DNA of 64,000 nt. It comes from Closterium sp. NIES-65. Taxonomy: Eukaryota; Streptophyta; Zygnematophyceae; Desmidiales; Closteriaceae. Positions 10,619 to 20,397 of the stretch are shown here, piece by piece. Each line of letters opens with the position of its first letter. Positions within the stretch are counted from its first letter, which is position 1. The DNA lies in assembly GCA_948144175.1 (NCBI GenBank), contig CANXME010000202.1, forward strand, positions 1,327,253-1,391,252, in the 5' to 3' direction. A program made the translations under genes and the position numbers. The notes under the pieces were generated by a model. It did not search any database. It worked only from the letters and a program-made list of their open reading frames with translations, and was not told the origin of the DNA.

Positions 10619-11550
10619 TGCAAGCCCGTACCCTCAAATCCGACTGTTGGGACTAACCTGGCTTGAACTCGGTTGTTGATGAAGATGTCACGTGCAACGA
10701 CCTTGGTGAGGAAATCTGCCGCTTGCTCACTCGTGCGGCAAAACAGGGGCTCAATGATTTTCTGCTCCACAAGCTCCCGGACGTAGTGGTACTGCGTCGC
10801 GATGTGCTTGGTCCTCCCATGGAAGACTGGGTTCTTGGTGAGAGCGATCGTCGACGTGTTGTCGATGAAGATGGGAGTAGGGCTCTCTTGTGGGAGGTCA
10901 AGCTCCTTCAATAGGCCTCTTATCCACACTGCTTCTCGAGCTCCTTGGGTCGCGGCCATGTACTCTGCCTCCGTGGTAAATAAAGCCACACAACTCTGCT
11001 TCTTTGACTGCCAAGAGATGGCTGCCCCTCCAAGCATGAAGATGTATCCTCCAGTGGACCTGCGAGTAGGGATATCTCCAGCCCAATTTGCATCCGTGAA
11101 GCCATACAGCATGCTTGCACCCTCAAACCCTTGAAAGAGGAGACCAAAAGAAGAGGATGATTTGAGGTAGCGCAGGGCACGAAGTGCCCCACGCTGATGC
11201 ATGCGAGTGGGTGATGTCATGCATTGAGAGAGCATGGCAACGGTATGGGCAAGATCAGGACGGGTGCAGATGGAGGCGGACATAAGGCTGCCTACTTGGC
11301 TCTGGTAGAGTGAGAGCTCAAGTGGTGTGATGTGGGACGTGGACTGTGGTGCATAGGTGTCATGACCAATGTCCTCAGGAGGCTGAAGGCTCTCGACCTC
11401 ACCCTCAAGCTCAGTGACCTCTGACTCAACAGTGGAAGGGTCAATGCTTTGCTCGTGTGAGATTGGCATGAAGTCTGAGGGGAGTGGGGTCTCAACTGGG
11501 CTGCAGTTAAGGAGACCAAACCTTGAAAGGATCTTCTCAGTGTACCTCTG
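10615..11550 (-). CDS. copia C RNase H domain, C-terminal end of pol
   Basis: The frame opens after the TAG at 11551 and runs to the end of pol. It contains RPDLAHTVAMLSQ, the RNase H block DANWAGD, the SWQSKKQ motif, TEAEYMA, FIDNTSTIAL and ADFLTKVV, which carry the usual Asp/Glu catalytic residues of copia RNase H. The degradation of the RNA template is its known role. It is in frame with the RT upstream apart from the one TAG, so it is part of the polyprotein and not a separate gene. Confidence 0.85.
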   Translation of the reverse strand, partial: QRYTEKILSRFGLLNCSPVETPLPSDFMPISHEQSIDPSTVESEVTELEGEVESLQPPEDIGHDTYAPQSTSHITPLELSLYQSQVGSLMSASICTRPDLAHTVAMLSQCMTSPTRMHQRGALRALRYLKSSSSFGLLFQGFEGASMLYGFTDANWAGDIPTRRSTGGYIFMLGGAAISWQSKKQSCVALFTTEAEYMAATQGAREAVWIRGLLKELDLPQESPTPIFIDNTSTIALTKNPVFHGRTKHIATQYHYVRELVEQKIIEPLFCRTSEQAADFLTKVVARDIFINNRVQARLVPTVGFEGTGLQ

Positions 11551-12933
11551 CTATGAGATGAAAAGTGACTTGGTGGTGCGGTCCCTCACAATGTTCATAC
11601 CGAGGTAGTGTGAGGGCTCACCCATGTCTGTCATGATGAAGTCTTGGGTGAGCATACCTTTGATGCGTGTGAGGAGACTCAAGGATGCTGACACGAGGAG
11701 GATGTCGTCCACATAGACTAGGAGCCACAAGGACTCCCCCTCACTTGTGCGTAGGATGTACAGTGCTGCATCGAACTGTGACTTGGTGAAACCTTGGGTG
11801 AGGAGTGATACCTCAAGGGTGTGAAACCAGACTCGTGGTGCTTGCTTTAGTCCATAGAGGGACTTCAGCAGCCTGCAGACGTTGGCGGTACCATCGGAGT
11901 AACTTTCGGGCTGTACCATGTAGATCTCTTCGTCGAGCTTACCACAGAGAAAGGCGTTCTTCACATCCATTTGATGGATGTGGAGATCCTTCTCTGTGGC
12001 CATTACCAGGAGGCACCTGACTATGGTGTACTTGGCTACGGCAGAGAAGGTCTCTGTGTAGTCCGTGCCTGGCATCTGTGAGAAACCTTTGGCTACCAGG
12101 CGTGCCTTGAATCGGTCCAGTGTACCGTCTCCCTTCACTTTCACTCGGTATGTCCACTTAACCTTTAGTGCTCTCTTACCAGGAGGGAGTGGTGCAAGGA
12201 CCCATGTACCTTGTGCAAGGAGGCTGTTAATCTCTTCTCTCTCTGCCTTTACCCACTCTGCCCTCTCAGCGCTTGCCAGTGCTTGTTTGCGAGTGGATGG
12301 CTCAGGTGGGAGGCAACTGATGGCGTGACACATGGCGACTACCTTGCAGTCCATGCAGTGAGGATCGGCACACTTGGCTGTGACTGGGAAGCATGCACCG
12401 ACTGCGAGGTTCAAGCGCTGCACTAGCTTGCGTGCTCGTTTGGGACGCTGTGAATGCTCGGTGATACCTTCGTGATTCGTGTTACCGTTAGGGATGGTTG
12501 GAGGTGCTGAAAGAGTGATTGTCTCAGGAACATCATTTGGTGGTTGAACGGGTTGAAGCGGCTCGTCTGCTGCATCAGGGATGATGGTTGAAGTGTTGAC
12601 TGGAGGTGAAGAAGTAAATGATACGGTTGAAGACAGCTTCTCTGCGACTGGCTGCTGCACAGGTGTTGACTCTCGCGTTAAGGGCTGCTCCATCGAGGGT
12701 TGGAGCGAAGACGGCTCGTCGGTGAAGAGTGGCGGTGATGTGTGGTTTGGCTCAGGTTGACTATGCTGCTGCTCATGAGGAGGTGTGTTGTTCTCAGGTA
12801 CAGGTGGAGATGGTGTGGTATCTCCAGCAGGTGCACTTGGAGAGGGCTCCATTGCGGGTGTTGTGGTGAGTCCTGGTGGAGTGGGGAGAGGATCTTCGAG
12901 AGAGGGAGAAGGAGGTAGATAGTTTAACTTCCA
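11551..12933 (-). pseudogene. copia C reverse transcriptase with preceding linker, ended by TAG
   Basis: The frame covers a Pro/Thr/Ser-rich linker (near 12852-12480) and then RT: EEINSLLAQGTWVL, VKWTYRVKVKGDGT, RLVAKGFSQMPGTDY, FSAVAKYTIVRCLL, HQMDVKNAFLCGKLDEEIYM, KSLYGLKQAPRVW and the catalytic LLVYVDDILL (YVDD encoded at 11704-11715). The domain looks complete and catalytic Asp residues are present. The frame is stopped by TAG at 11551-11553, at the Gln of the usual FISQ.RYTEKIL, and is preceded by TGA at 12934. Without these stops it would join integrase to RNase H. Confidence 0.9.
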
Positions 12934-14150
12934 TCAAGCGAGGGACATGTCTTCATGGAAGATCACGTCCCTGCTCACAATCTCCCTGGTAAGGAGAGGG
13001 TCCCAAAGAATCCATCCCTTGCTCTCCTTACTCAAGCCAATGTGCACGGCCCAACGTGTCTTGCTCTCAAACTTTCCTCTCTTTTCATCGGGAATGCGGT
13101 ATTGCGCCATGCACCCAAACACACGCAACATGGAAACATCGGGCTTCTTCCCATGCCATGCTTCAAATGGGGTGATACCTAAGGAAAGAGCGGTGGTTGG
13201 GCGACGATTCTTGAGGTGGGCGGCATGGTTCACGGCTTCTCCCCACCATGCATCGTCCAGCTTCATGTGCAAGAGAAGAGATCTTGCAATTTCCTGCAAG
13301 GTGCGGTTGAACCTTTCAGCAATGCCGTTCTACTGAGGGGTGTAGGGGCATGAAAGCTCTTGTGCAATGCCAATGGATGAGAGGTGATTGCGAAATGATT
13401 TACTCATGTATTCTCCCCCTCTGTCCGAGTGCAGAGTCTTGACTTGAAGGCCGGTTGTGTTCCTGATGTGTTCATGCCACACTTTGAATGCTTCGGGAAC
13501 AAGGTCTTTGGATTCAAGAAGGAAGACCCATGCAAAACGTGTCTTATGATCGATGAGGGTCATGATGAATCGCTTGCCCGTGCGACTGAGCGTGCGAGCA
13601 GGACCAATGATGTCACTATGAACAAGGTCAAGAGGACTTGAGACTTGAACATTGACAGGGGGATGAGGATGGTGTGCGTGCTTGGCTTCGACGCATGAAG
13701 GGCATGGAGAAAGTGAGGAGGGTGACTCGGAGCTTGGTGTGATGCGAAGACCTTCAAGACTTGCATGTGCGGTGATGGACTTGGAGGTTGATGCTCCAGG
13801 GTGACCCAAGCGACAATGCCAAATGTAGGGTTTGGTAGCCGTACCTGGGTGAGGCTTTATAGTAGTTGATGCGGCGGCGGTGTAGCCATGGAGTCGACGA
13901 TACTCCGGGTTCACGTCGAGCTTGAGGCGGTAGAGGCGACCAACTCGCTCGCCACGTGCAATGAGGAGTCCCTGGTAGCGTATCTGCACGGTGCCACTTT
14001 CGAAGGAAAAGATGCAGTCTTTCTCCTCGAGTTGTCCAACCAACAATAGGTTGGCTCCAAGGTTGGGAACGAGGAGGACACCTGAGATGGAAACCGGCTT
14101 GCCGGTGGGGTTGAGAAAGGTGAGAGTTCCTTCTCCCGCGGTAGGAGTTG
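12934..14150 (-). pseudogene. copia C protease end and integrase
   Basis: It starts inside the protease (VPNLGANLLLVGQL) and continues through the HHCC zinc finger (WHCRLGHPG ... CPSCVEAK), the first catalytic Asp (HSDIIGPA), the second (LHSDRGGEY) and the Glu (NGIAERFNRTLQE), with KKPDVSMLRVFGC and VIFHEDMSLA near the end. TAG at 13330-13332 replaces the second Gln of PQQNG, and TGA at 12934 ends the frame. All DDE residues are present. The N-terminal half of the protease, including the DSGA site, is lost at the 14151 junction. Confidence 0.9.
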
Positions 14151-15795
14151 ACTCATCCTCAAGTCCCACCATAAGGCACATGACTCCTCATGATTTTCCA
14201 TGTGCTTTCCTTTCCTACTCATCAAAGTTTACCCAAGTCATTTACCTCCTCCAATTATCCACCTCCCATGTGGCTTCAAGCACATGCTTCCACTTCCCAG
14301 TCATCAACCTCCAAATGCCTCTCATTTATTCCTTCCTTCCTTCCTTCCTTCCTTTCCCAAGTCACCAAAGTTGCCACCTCATCCCTAAGGACTTCATGAT
14401 TATCCCATCACCTCCTATTACAAGGCAACAAAGCTCATCATCTCCTCCACTCATCCTTATCCAACTCACTAAGCTCTCTTCCAACTCAACAAGGCTTATA
14501 TCTCCAACTCATCAAGTGCTCAACCACCATCACATGCTCCAATACTATTCATCTACATCAAGCATCTCTACAACTTCTCAAGAAGGTTCTTCAATGACAA
14601 TAATGCATTCCAAGCTTCTTCACCAAGCTCATTTCCAAGCTTCTCCTTCAAGCTCCTCTTCTACTACAAAGGCTCCTCACTAGCAACCAAGTTCTATGTC
14701 TCCAAAGTTGATACTCTCATGCAACTCTCTTCCAAGGCTACCATTGATGGTTACTCTCTCTATGCATGCCTATGTATCCCTCATGGATCTATACGGCTTG
14801 TACTATACCTCTTTCAATATAAGTTTATGCTCACAAAGTGTCTCTCATTAGTCCACAAAGTTAAGCATCAAATGAAGAGTAGTCACCTCATACTCTACTT
14901 GAGTATAAGGTTCATTACTACCTACAAGCTTGAGGAAGGCTCATCACCCAACACCAAGCTTGATGTTCTTCTTCAAGTAAAGCTCTCAAGACCAAGCCAT
15001 TCCTACAAGTCACCTCTACAACTATCCCTAGTAAGATTCACTTAAGTAAGTGTTTATTACCTCTCTTATTCTCTCAACAAGCTCATGCTCTCTTTCTCTT
15101 TTTTGAGTTCTTATCTCATCAAGCATTCCACCTTACACAAGTTTCTCTTTATAGTCACAAGTTCTAAGTATCATCGTCTCTTCTATCAAGCTCATCCTCA
15201 TTTGCTACAATTCCACTGTTCACTCTTGTCTTATTCTATTGCGCAATCATACTCTTTTGTCCTTATCTCAATTCTCTACGCAAATGAGGTTGCATCGAGT
15301 CGCGCTCTTCAGGCAGGGTCAAATTAACCACAACGTAACGTAAGTTACCGATCTGAAATGCGCAGATAAATCACGCCACGGTGTGGAAAATTCAGAAGCA
15401 AAGTGCATTGCAGCGAGTCGCGTACTGGCCAAGGCTGTCGCCATGTGACGGCCCAGCCTGGCCTGATGCGAAGCACCCACAAGTTCCCTCATGCACAATA
15501 TAACAGCCATGAGGCGATTCCTTTGAGAGCATTCGATTTTGGTATTAGGGAGTGGTGAAATCTGGATTTATCTTCTCACATACATACTTTCTTTCTCATC
15601 ACCCCTAATCATGGGTGTGGCCCAGGCATTGCTGACTATTAAAAAAAAAAACATGTATGAGGAAATTAGACCGAAAATGTCAAGTCACAAAAGGACAAGT
15701 ATTAGTGCCGAGGTTTCACAAGGCAAAATCGGACTTTGCTAGAGATGTTCCACTTCTGTACCCACCACTACTAAACAGCGCTGCCACTTTTGTAC
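14151..15795 (-). repeat. right arm of the 1645-bp inverted repeat
   Basis: It is the reverse complement of 8702-10346. The inner junction with the family C pol lies in the shared word GATGAGT, which suggests a microhomology-guided join. The outer end (GTACAAAAG complement) abuts unrelated DNA on each side. Confidence 0.95.
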
Positions 15796-16038
15796 TGTGC
15801 ACGTCGCAGCGCGAATGCACTTGACTGCTCCAGCATACATCCCCCCCCCCCCCCCCCGCTGAAATCGCATGGTTGTGGCAAGTTTCGCATGTTATTGATA
15901 CGAAGCGACAATTTGGTTGCATTTCGTAGGGAAATGTGTGGCAAAATAGTACAAGTGCATATTTTGCATAAGACAGGGTAGTGGGAGCTTATGTGTTGAT
16001 ATAAACGGGAATCGTAGTGGATAGGAATAAGACCTGCT
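15796..16038. other. remnant flank and end of family F 3' LTR, with a 17-C run
   Basis: Non-coding. It contains 17 consecutive C at 15841-15857. The last about 30 bp (TGGATAGGAATAAGACCTGCT) match 28681-28710 of the family F LTR, so this is the left half of the LTR into which E1 inserted. Confidence 0.65.
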
Positions 16039-16173
16039 TGTCAGATTATATTTAGCTGATGCATGTATTGTAGGCTGTAGTGGGGTAGCCCATATGGGGT
16101 ACAACCCAATTAGGGTTGGTACTTGTACTTGTTTCATTTCATAGTGCACTCATTCCTCGCCTCTATCTCAACA
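16039..16173 (+). repeat. 5' LTR of E1, 135 bp
   Basis: It starts TGTCAGATTATATTTAGC and ends TATCTCAACA. It is unusually short for a copia LTR. Confidence 0.95.
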
Positions 16174-16185
16174 TGGTATCAGAGC
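16174..16185 (+). promoter_or_regulatory. primer-binding site, E1
   Basis: TGGTATCAGAGC follows the LTR with no gap and is the standard copia site for (half-)initiator tRNA-Met. Confidence 0.9.
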
Positions 16186-17151
16186 AGGTTCCCTAGTAGG
16201 AACTGTTCCTAGGGCCCACCCACTATTTCGTCCTGCTCGGAGCGCGCTCTACCCTAGTCCGAGTTGCGCTGGGCCTCTTTTTCCTTTGGCGGCCCGATCG
16301 CGTCGAGCCGCCCGACTTTTTTTTGGCGCGCCACTTCCGCGGCCTCGTCGCGCCGCCCTTAGACGGCCGCGCCGCGTCGCGCGCCGCCCCCTCTGACGGT
16401 CGCGGCCCCGCCGTCCCCTCTGACGGCCCCGCCGCTGCACCCGACGGCCCCGCCGTCCCCTCTGCCGGCCCCGCCACTACTTCAGACGGCCCCGCCGCTG
16501 CACCCAACGGCCCCGCTGTCCCCTCTGCCGGCCCCGCAGCTGCACCCGACGGCCCCGCCGTCCCCTCTGACGGCCCCGCCGTCCCCTCTGCCGGCCCCGC
16601 AGCTGCACCCGACGGCCCCGCCGTCCCCTCTGACGGCCCCGCCGTCCCCTCTGCCGGCCCCGCCGCTGCGCCCGACGGTCCCGCCGTCCCCTCTGCCGGC
16701 CCCGCCGCTGCTTCAGACGGCCCCGCAGCTGCGCCCGCCGGTCCCGCTGTCCCCTCTGCCGGCCCCGCCGCTGCTTCAGACAGCCCCGCCGCTGCACCTG
16801 ACGGCCCCGCCGTCCTCGCTGCCGGCCCCGCTGCTGCATCTCCCAGCCCCGCCGCCCCAGCAGCCGAGCCGTCCCAGAGGCCGAGCCGCCCCAGCAGCCG
16901 AGCCGCCGTAGCAGCCAAGCCGCCCCAGTAGCCGAGCCGCCCCTGCAGCCGAGCCGCCCCAGCAGCCGAGCCGCCCCAGCCGCCGTGCCGCCCGAGCCGC
17001 CCGAGCCGCCGAGCCGCCCGAGCCGCCCAGCAGCCGAGCCGCCGAGCCGCCCGAGCCGCCCGAGCCGCTTGAGCCGCCCGAGCCCCCTGCACTGCCCTGT
17101 CTGGTGAGCACTGAGCTTTACTCTGCGCACTGCCCTCACCCTACTGCTGTC
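16186..17151 (+). repeat. GC-rich leader of E1 with tandem repeats
   Basis: At 16370-16850 there are 18-39-bp units built from GACGGCCCCGCC, GTCCCCTCTGCCGGCCCC and GCTGCACCC. At 16860-17090 there are units of GCCGAGCCGCCC. Open frames exist on both strands but are not conserved in frame with the E2 leader (31260-32135), so I treat it as a non-coding leader. The minus strand is G-rich with many GGG runs. Confidence 0.85.
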
Positions 17152-17376
17152 ATGGCTACCCCCAGTGTCCTCACCTTTGACGCTGAGGGCAGAGCCATCG
17201 ACTTTGACGTGTGGGTAGACGACCTACTGCTTTTCCTACAGTGCGACAGAGCTGACGGCCTCTCTCTATTTGATCTCACTTCTGGTGCCTCTCCCGCCCC
17301 TGCTGCTACTGAGGATGCCACTGTTCGCTCACAGTGGGCCACACGCGATGCTGCTGCACGTCTTGCTGTGCGTCGC
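17152..17376 (+). pseudogene. truncated family E (type 1) gag
   Basis: It begins at the ATG of MATPSVLTFDAEGRAIDFDV and reads VDDLLLFLQCDRADGLSLFD..., almost identical to the gag of E2 at 32136. It is cut at codon 75 (LAVRR) where the internal LTR starts. The 5 bp before the LTR (GTCGC) would be the target duplication of the nested insertion, but the partner copy is lost. Confidence 0.85.
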
Positions 17377-17510
17377 TGTCAGAACATTATAGCTTACTTA
17401 TTTGTGTAGGCTATAGTGGGGTATCCCATAGGGGGTACAACCCAGTTAGGGTTTCCTATTTGTACTCACTTTGTTCGTAGTCAATTCATTCTCTCGTTCA
17501 TTTCTTCTCA
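17377..17510 (+). repeat. internal (nested) family E type-2 LTR, 134 bp
   Basis: It begins TGTCAGAACATTATAGC and ends TTTCTTCTCA. It matches the LTRs at 52621-52747 and (reverse) 62920-63050 more closely than the outer LTRs of E1, so it belongs to a distinct subfamily. Confidence 0.85.
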
Positions 17511-17522
17511 TGGAATCAGAGC
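17511..17522 (+). promoter_or_regulatory. primer-binding site of the nested E element
   Basis: TGGAATCAGAGC is one base different from the standard TGGTATCAGAGC and directly abuts the LTR. Confidence 0.75.
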
Positions 17523-18693
17523 AGGTTCCCCTGTGGGAACTGTGCTTAGGGCCCACCACCTAATTTTTTTTTTTTTTTCTCTGCCCTAGCGCCTTAGTGC
17601 CCTAGCGCCTTAGTGCCCTAGCGCCCGCCCTAGCGCCCACCTCGGGGCCCGCCCTTTCGAGCCGCCCGTTAGCGCCGCCCGTTAGCGCCGCCCGTTAGCG
17701 CCGCCTGTGCGGCCGCCCGTTCACGCCGCCCGTTAGCGCCGCCCGTTAGCGACGCCCGTTAGCGCCGCCTGTGCAGCCGCCCGTTCGCGCCGCCTGTCAG
17801 CGCCGCCAGTAACGCCGCCCGTGCGGCCGCCCGTAGCGCCGCCCGTGAGCCGCCGCCCGCAGCGCCGCCCGTGAGCCACCGCCCGTCGCGCCACCCGTTA
17901 GCGCCGCCCGTGAGCGCCGCCCTTGCAGCCCCCCTTAGCGCCGCCCACTAGCGCCGCCCGCCGCGCTGCCCGTGCGGCCGCCCTAGCGCCGCCCGTCGCG
18001 CTGTCCGCTGCCCGCCAGAGCGCCGCCCGTTGCGCTGCCCAACGCGCCGCCCGTCCCGCTGCCCAGACCGCCGCCCACGCGCCGCCCTGACGCCGCCCGG
18101 CGACCAGCCTGTGCAGCCGCCCGTGTCGCCGCCCGTGCACCCGCCCGTGCACCCGCCCGTGCACCCGCTCGTGCACCCGCCCGTGAGCCGCCCGTGCACC
18201 CGCCCGTGTAGCCGCCCGTGCACCAGCCCGTTCACCCGCCCGTGTAGCTGACCGTGCAGCAGCCCGTGAGGCCGCCCGTGCACCCGCCCGTGTTCCCGCC
18301 CGTGCACCCGTCCGTCCGCCTACCCGTGCAGCTACCCGTGCAGCAGCCCGTGAGCCGCCCGCTAGCCGCCCACGAGCCACACCAGCCGCCCGTGCAGCCG
18401 CCCGAGCGCCGCCCGAGCCGCCTGAGCCGCCCGTGCCGCCGCCCGAGCCGCCTGAGCCGCCCGAGCCGCCCGAGCCGCCCGAGCCGCCCGAGCCACCCGA
18501 GCCACCTGTGCCGCCGCCCCAGCCGCCTGTGCCGCCGCCCGAGCCGCCTGAGCCGCCCGAGCCGCCTGAGCTGCCCGAGCCGCCAGAGGGGCCGCACTTC
18601 TGCTCCTGTTGGGCTACTGCTGCTCCTGGGCTGTGTTCCTGTGCCGCTGACCTTCCCGACTCTTCCTGCCCGGTGATACTGTCAGCTGCTGTC
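17523..18693 (+). repeat. GC-rich leader of the nested E element
   Basis: The blocks in order are CCTAGCGCCTTAGTGCC, GTTAGCGCCGCCC, CCCGTGCACCCGCCC and GAGCCGCCC (18410-18590). The last block is open in frame with gag and would give EPPEPP repeats, but the corresponding part of E2 is not in frame, so an N-terminal gag extension is unlikely. Confidence 0.8.
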
Positions 18694-20388
18694 ATGGCCA
18701 CCCCCAATGTCCTAGCTTTTGACGCTGAGGGTAGAGCCATTGACTTTGCAGTCTGGATTGAGGACCTGCAGCTGTACTTACTGTGTGATGCGATCGATGA
18801 GGTCTCTCTCATTGACTTTGTCTCTGGAGCTGTCCCTGCCCCTCCTGCTGATGCTGATTTCGCCGTTCGCTCCAAGTGGGCGACCCGCAATGCTGCTGCA
18901 CGCCTTGCTGTGCGTCGCCACCTCCCTTCCTCTGAGCGTGCCCACTTTAGTCAGTGCAAGACCGCTCAGGCCTTGTACGATGCTGTAGTTGCACGCTACT
19001 CCTCCCCTTCCTCCGCTACGCCGAGCCGCCTCATGCTACCGTTTCTCTTCCCTGACCTCGCTGCATTTCCCACTGTCGTTGACCTCGTTACCCACCTCCG
19101 CGCTAGTGACGCTCGCTACCGCGCTGCCCTTCCTGCTGAGTTCCGCTCCGCAAACCCTCCTCCCATGTACATCACTCTCTACTTTCTCGTCACTCGTCTC
19201 CCTGAGTCCCTTCGTGTAGTTAGGGACCAGTTTCTCTCTGTCTGTCCCACCACCCTCACTGTCGACCTCCTTGAGGAGTCCCTGCTAGCAGCTGAGAAGA
19301 GCATAGTCGCTGTAGGGGCCTCTCGGGGTGACCCTCGCACCCCCATCTTTGAGGGGTGTTCTCCTTCCCCCCTGCTGCCCTCTATCGCCTCTGCCGCTGC
19401 GGCCGACCTCGCTGGTTTTGAGTCGGTCGGTGCGGCGTCTGCCCTCAGCGGTAAGCGCCGCTCTAGCAGCAAGGGGGGCAAGGGAGCGGGTGGAGCTAGA
19501 GGAGGCAGTGGCGGAGGAGGTGGGGGTGGCGGGGGGAGTGGGAGTGGCGGTGGAGGTGGTGGCGGGAGTGGAGGTACTGGTGGAGGCGGTGGAGGCGGAG
19601 GTGGCGGCGGAGGCGGTAGCGGAGGAGGCGGGGGCGAGGGTACCGGTGGGGGCGGTGGCGGTGGAGACGGGGGTGGCGGTGGAGGCGGGAGTGGCGGTGG
19701 CGGCGGGGGTCGGAGTGGCTCGTCCCAGCGGAGCAGCTCTGGGGGTGGTCAGCGCCAGCAGCAGCAGCAGCAGCAGCGCTCTCGCACCGTCCCCGCCCCT
19801 CAGCAGCTCCGTGAGTGGTACTTGCAGCGTCAGTGTGGTGGTGCGTTTGGTCCCTGCCCCTACGTTCTTCGCACCGGCGACCGTGCGGGGGAGAGGTGTG
19901 GAGGCACCCACACAGCCCGCCGCTACTTTGGCCTTCTGACCGACGCCTGGCGTCAGCAGTTTCCGGAGGCCGCTGAGATCCCCCGCTGGGGGGAGCTGTC
20001 TAGGGCTGGTGAAGCCATTTATGATCTTGACTTTGATGCTATTCTTTCTGCTATGTATGCTGTGACTGGTAGTGATGAGGATGACTGTTACCGGTGTTTC
20101 CCGCCCGACCCGGGCATTGGTACTGCTGCGTCAGGTGCTAGTGAGGCTGCTGCTCTAGGTGCCAGTGCGTCTGTGCTCTCAGGTACTGTGTCGGCTTCGG
20201 CCTCTCACACCTTCACCTTTGACTCTGGAGCGTCTCGCTCCTTCTTTCGGGACCGCACCACACTCACGCCGCTGAGTCGGCCGGTTGCGGTGTCCCTGGC
20301 TGACCCCTCTGGGGGGCCTGTCCTGTCTCGCTTCTCCACGGTCCTTCCGTGTCCGGCGGCCCCTTCCCCTCGTTCTCGACAAACCTAG
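18694..20388 (+). CDS. family E (type 2) gag and protease N-terminal part
   Basis: I start it at the ATG after TGCTGTC (MATPNVLAFDAEGRAIDFAV), the position conserved in four copies. Capsid-type gag covers about residues 1-265 (AARLAVRRHLPSSERAHF, MLPFLFPDLAAFP, LLAAEKSIVAVGASRGDPRTPIFEG). A polyglycine linker of about 75 residues follows (19490-19710), then SSQRSSSGGGQRQQQQQQQR. A Cys/His motif follows (C-x13-C-x3-H, with the last Cys changed to Tyr in this copy). Next come an acidic region and the protease active site FDSGASRSFF (GAC at 20221). The frame is lost at about 20356-20372 by a deletion relative to E2 (CCCCTTCCCCTCG where E2 has about 26 more bases), which truncates the protease. 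Confidence 0.85.
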   Translation: MATPNVLAFDAEGRAIDFAVWIEDLQLYLLCDAIDEVSLIDFVSGAVPAPPADADFAVRSKWATRNAAARLAVRRHLPSSERAHFSQCKTAQALYDAVVARYSSPSSATPSRLMLPFLFPDLAAFPTVVDLVTHLRASDARYRAALPAEFRSANPPPMYITLYFLVTRLPESLRVVRDQFLSVCPTTLTVDLLEESLLAAEKSIVAVGASRGDPRTPIFEGCSPSPLLPSIASAAAADLAGFESVGAASALSGKRRSSSKGGKGAGGARGGSGGGGGGGGGSGSGGGGGGGSGGTGGGGGGGGGGGGGSGGGGGEGTGGGGGGGDGGGGGGGSGGGGGGRSGSSQRSSSGGGQRQQQQQQQRSRTVPAPQQLREWYLQRQCGGAFGPCPYVLRTGDRAGERCGGTHTARRYFGLLTDAWRQQFPEAAEIPRWGELSRAGEAIYDLDFDAILSAMYAVTGSDEDDCYRCFPPDPGIGTAASGASEAAALGASASVLSGTVSASASHTFTFDSGASRSFFRDRTTLTPLSRPVAVSLADPSGGPVLSRFSTVLPCPAAPSPRSRQT

Positions 20389-20397
20389 TGAGTGGTG

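Larger units (their letters stand above)
10347..14150 (-). mobile_element. Ty1/copia family C, nearly complete pol, enclosed by the inverted repeat
   Basis: On the minus strand: protease C-terminal half, integrase, RT, RNase H, polypurine tract and the start of the 3' LTR. Gag and the protease active site are missing because the right arm of the inverted repeat replaces them at 14151. There are only three in-frame stops across 3.5 kb, with no frameshift noticed, so it was recently active. Confidence 0.85.

Noticed and set aside
8702..15795. Terminal inverted repeats of a DNA transposon
   Set aside because: The arms include LTR-derived sequence, there is no transposase, no target duplication was found outside, and the spacer is a copia pol.
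16323..17139. Collagen-like or PAGP-repeat protein in the E1 leader
   Set aside because: The frame is not in register with gag and is broken differently in E2; the repeat alone keeps it open.
19285..19911. Ala/Thr/Ser-rich mucin-like frame on the minus strand
   Set aside because: It is the antisense of the polyglycine-coding region.
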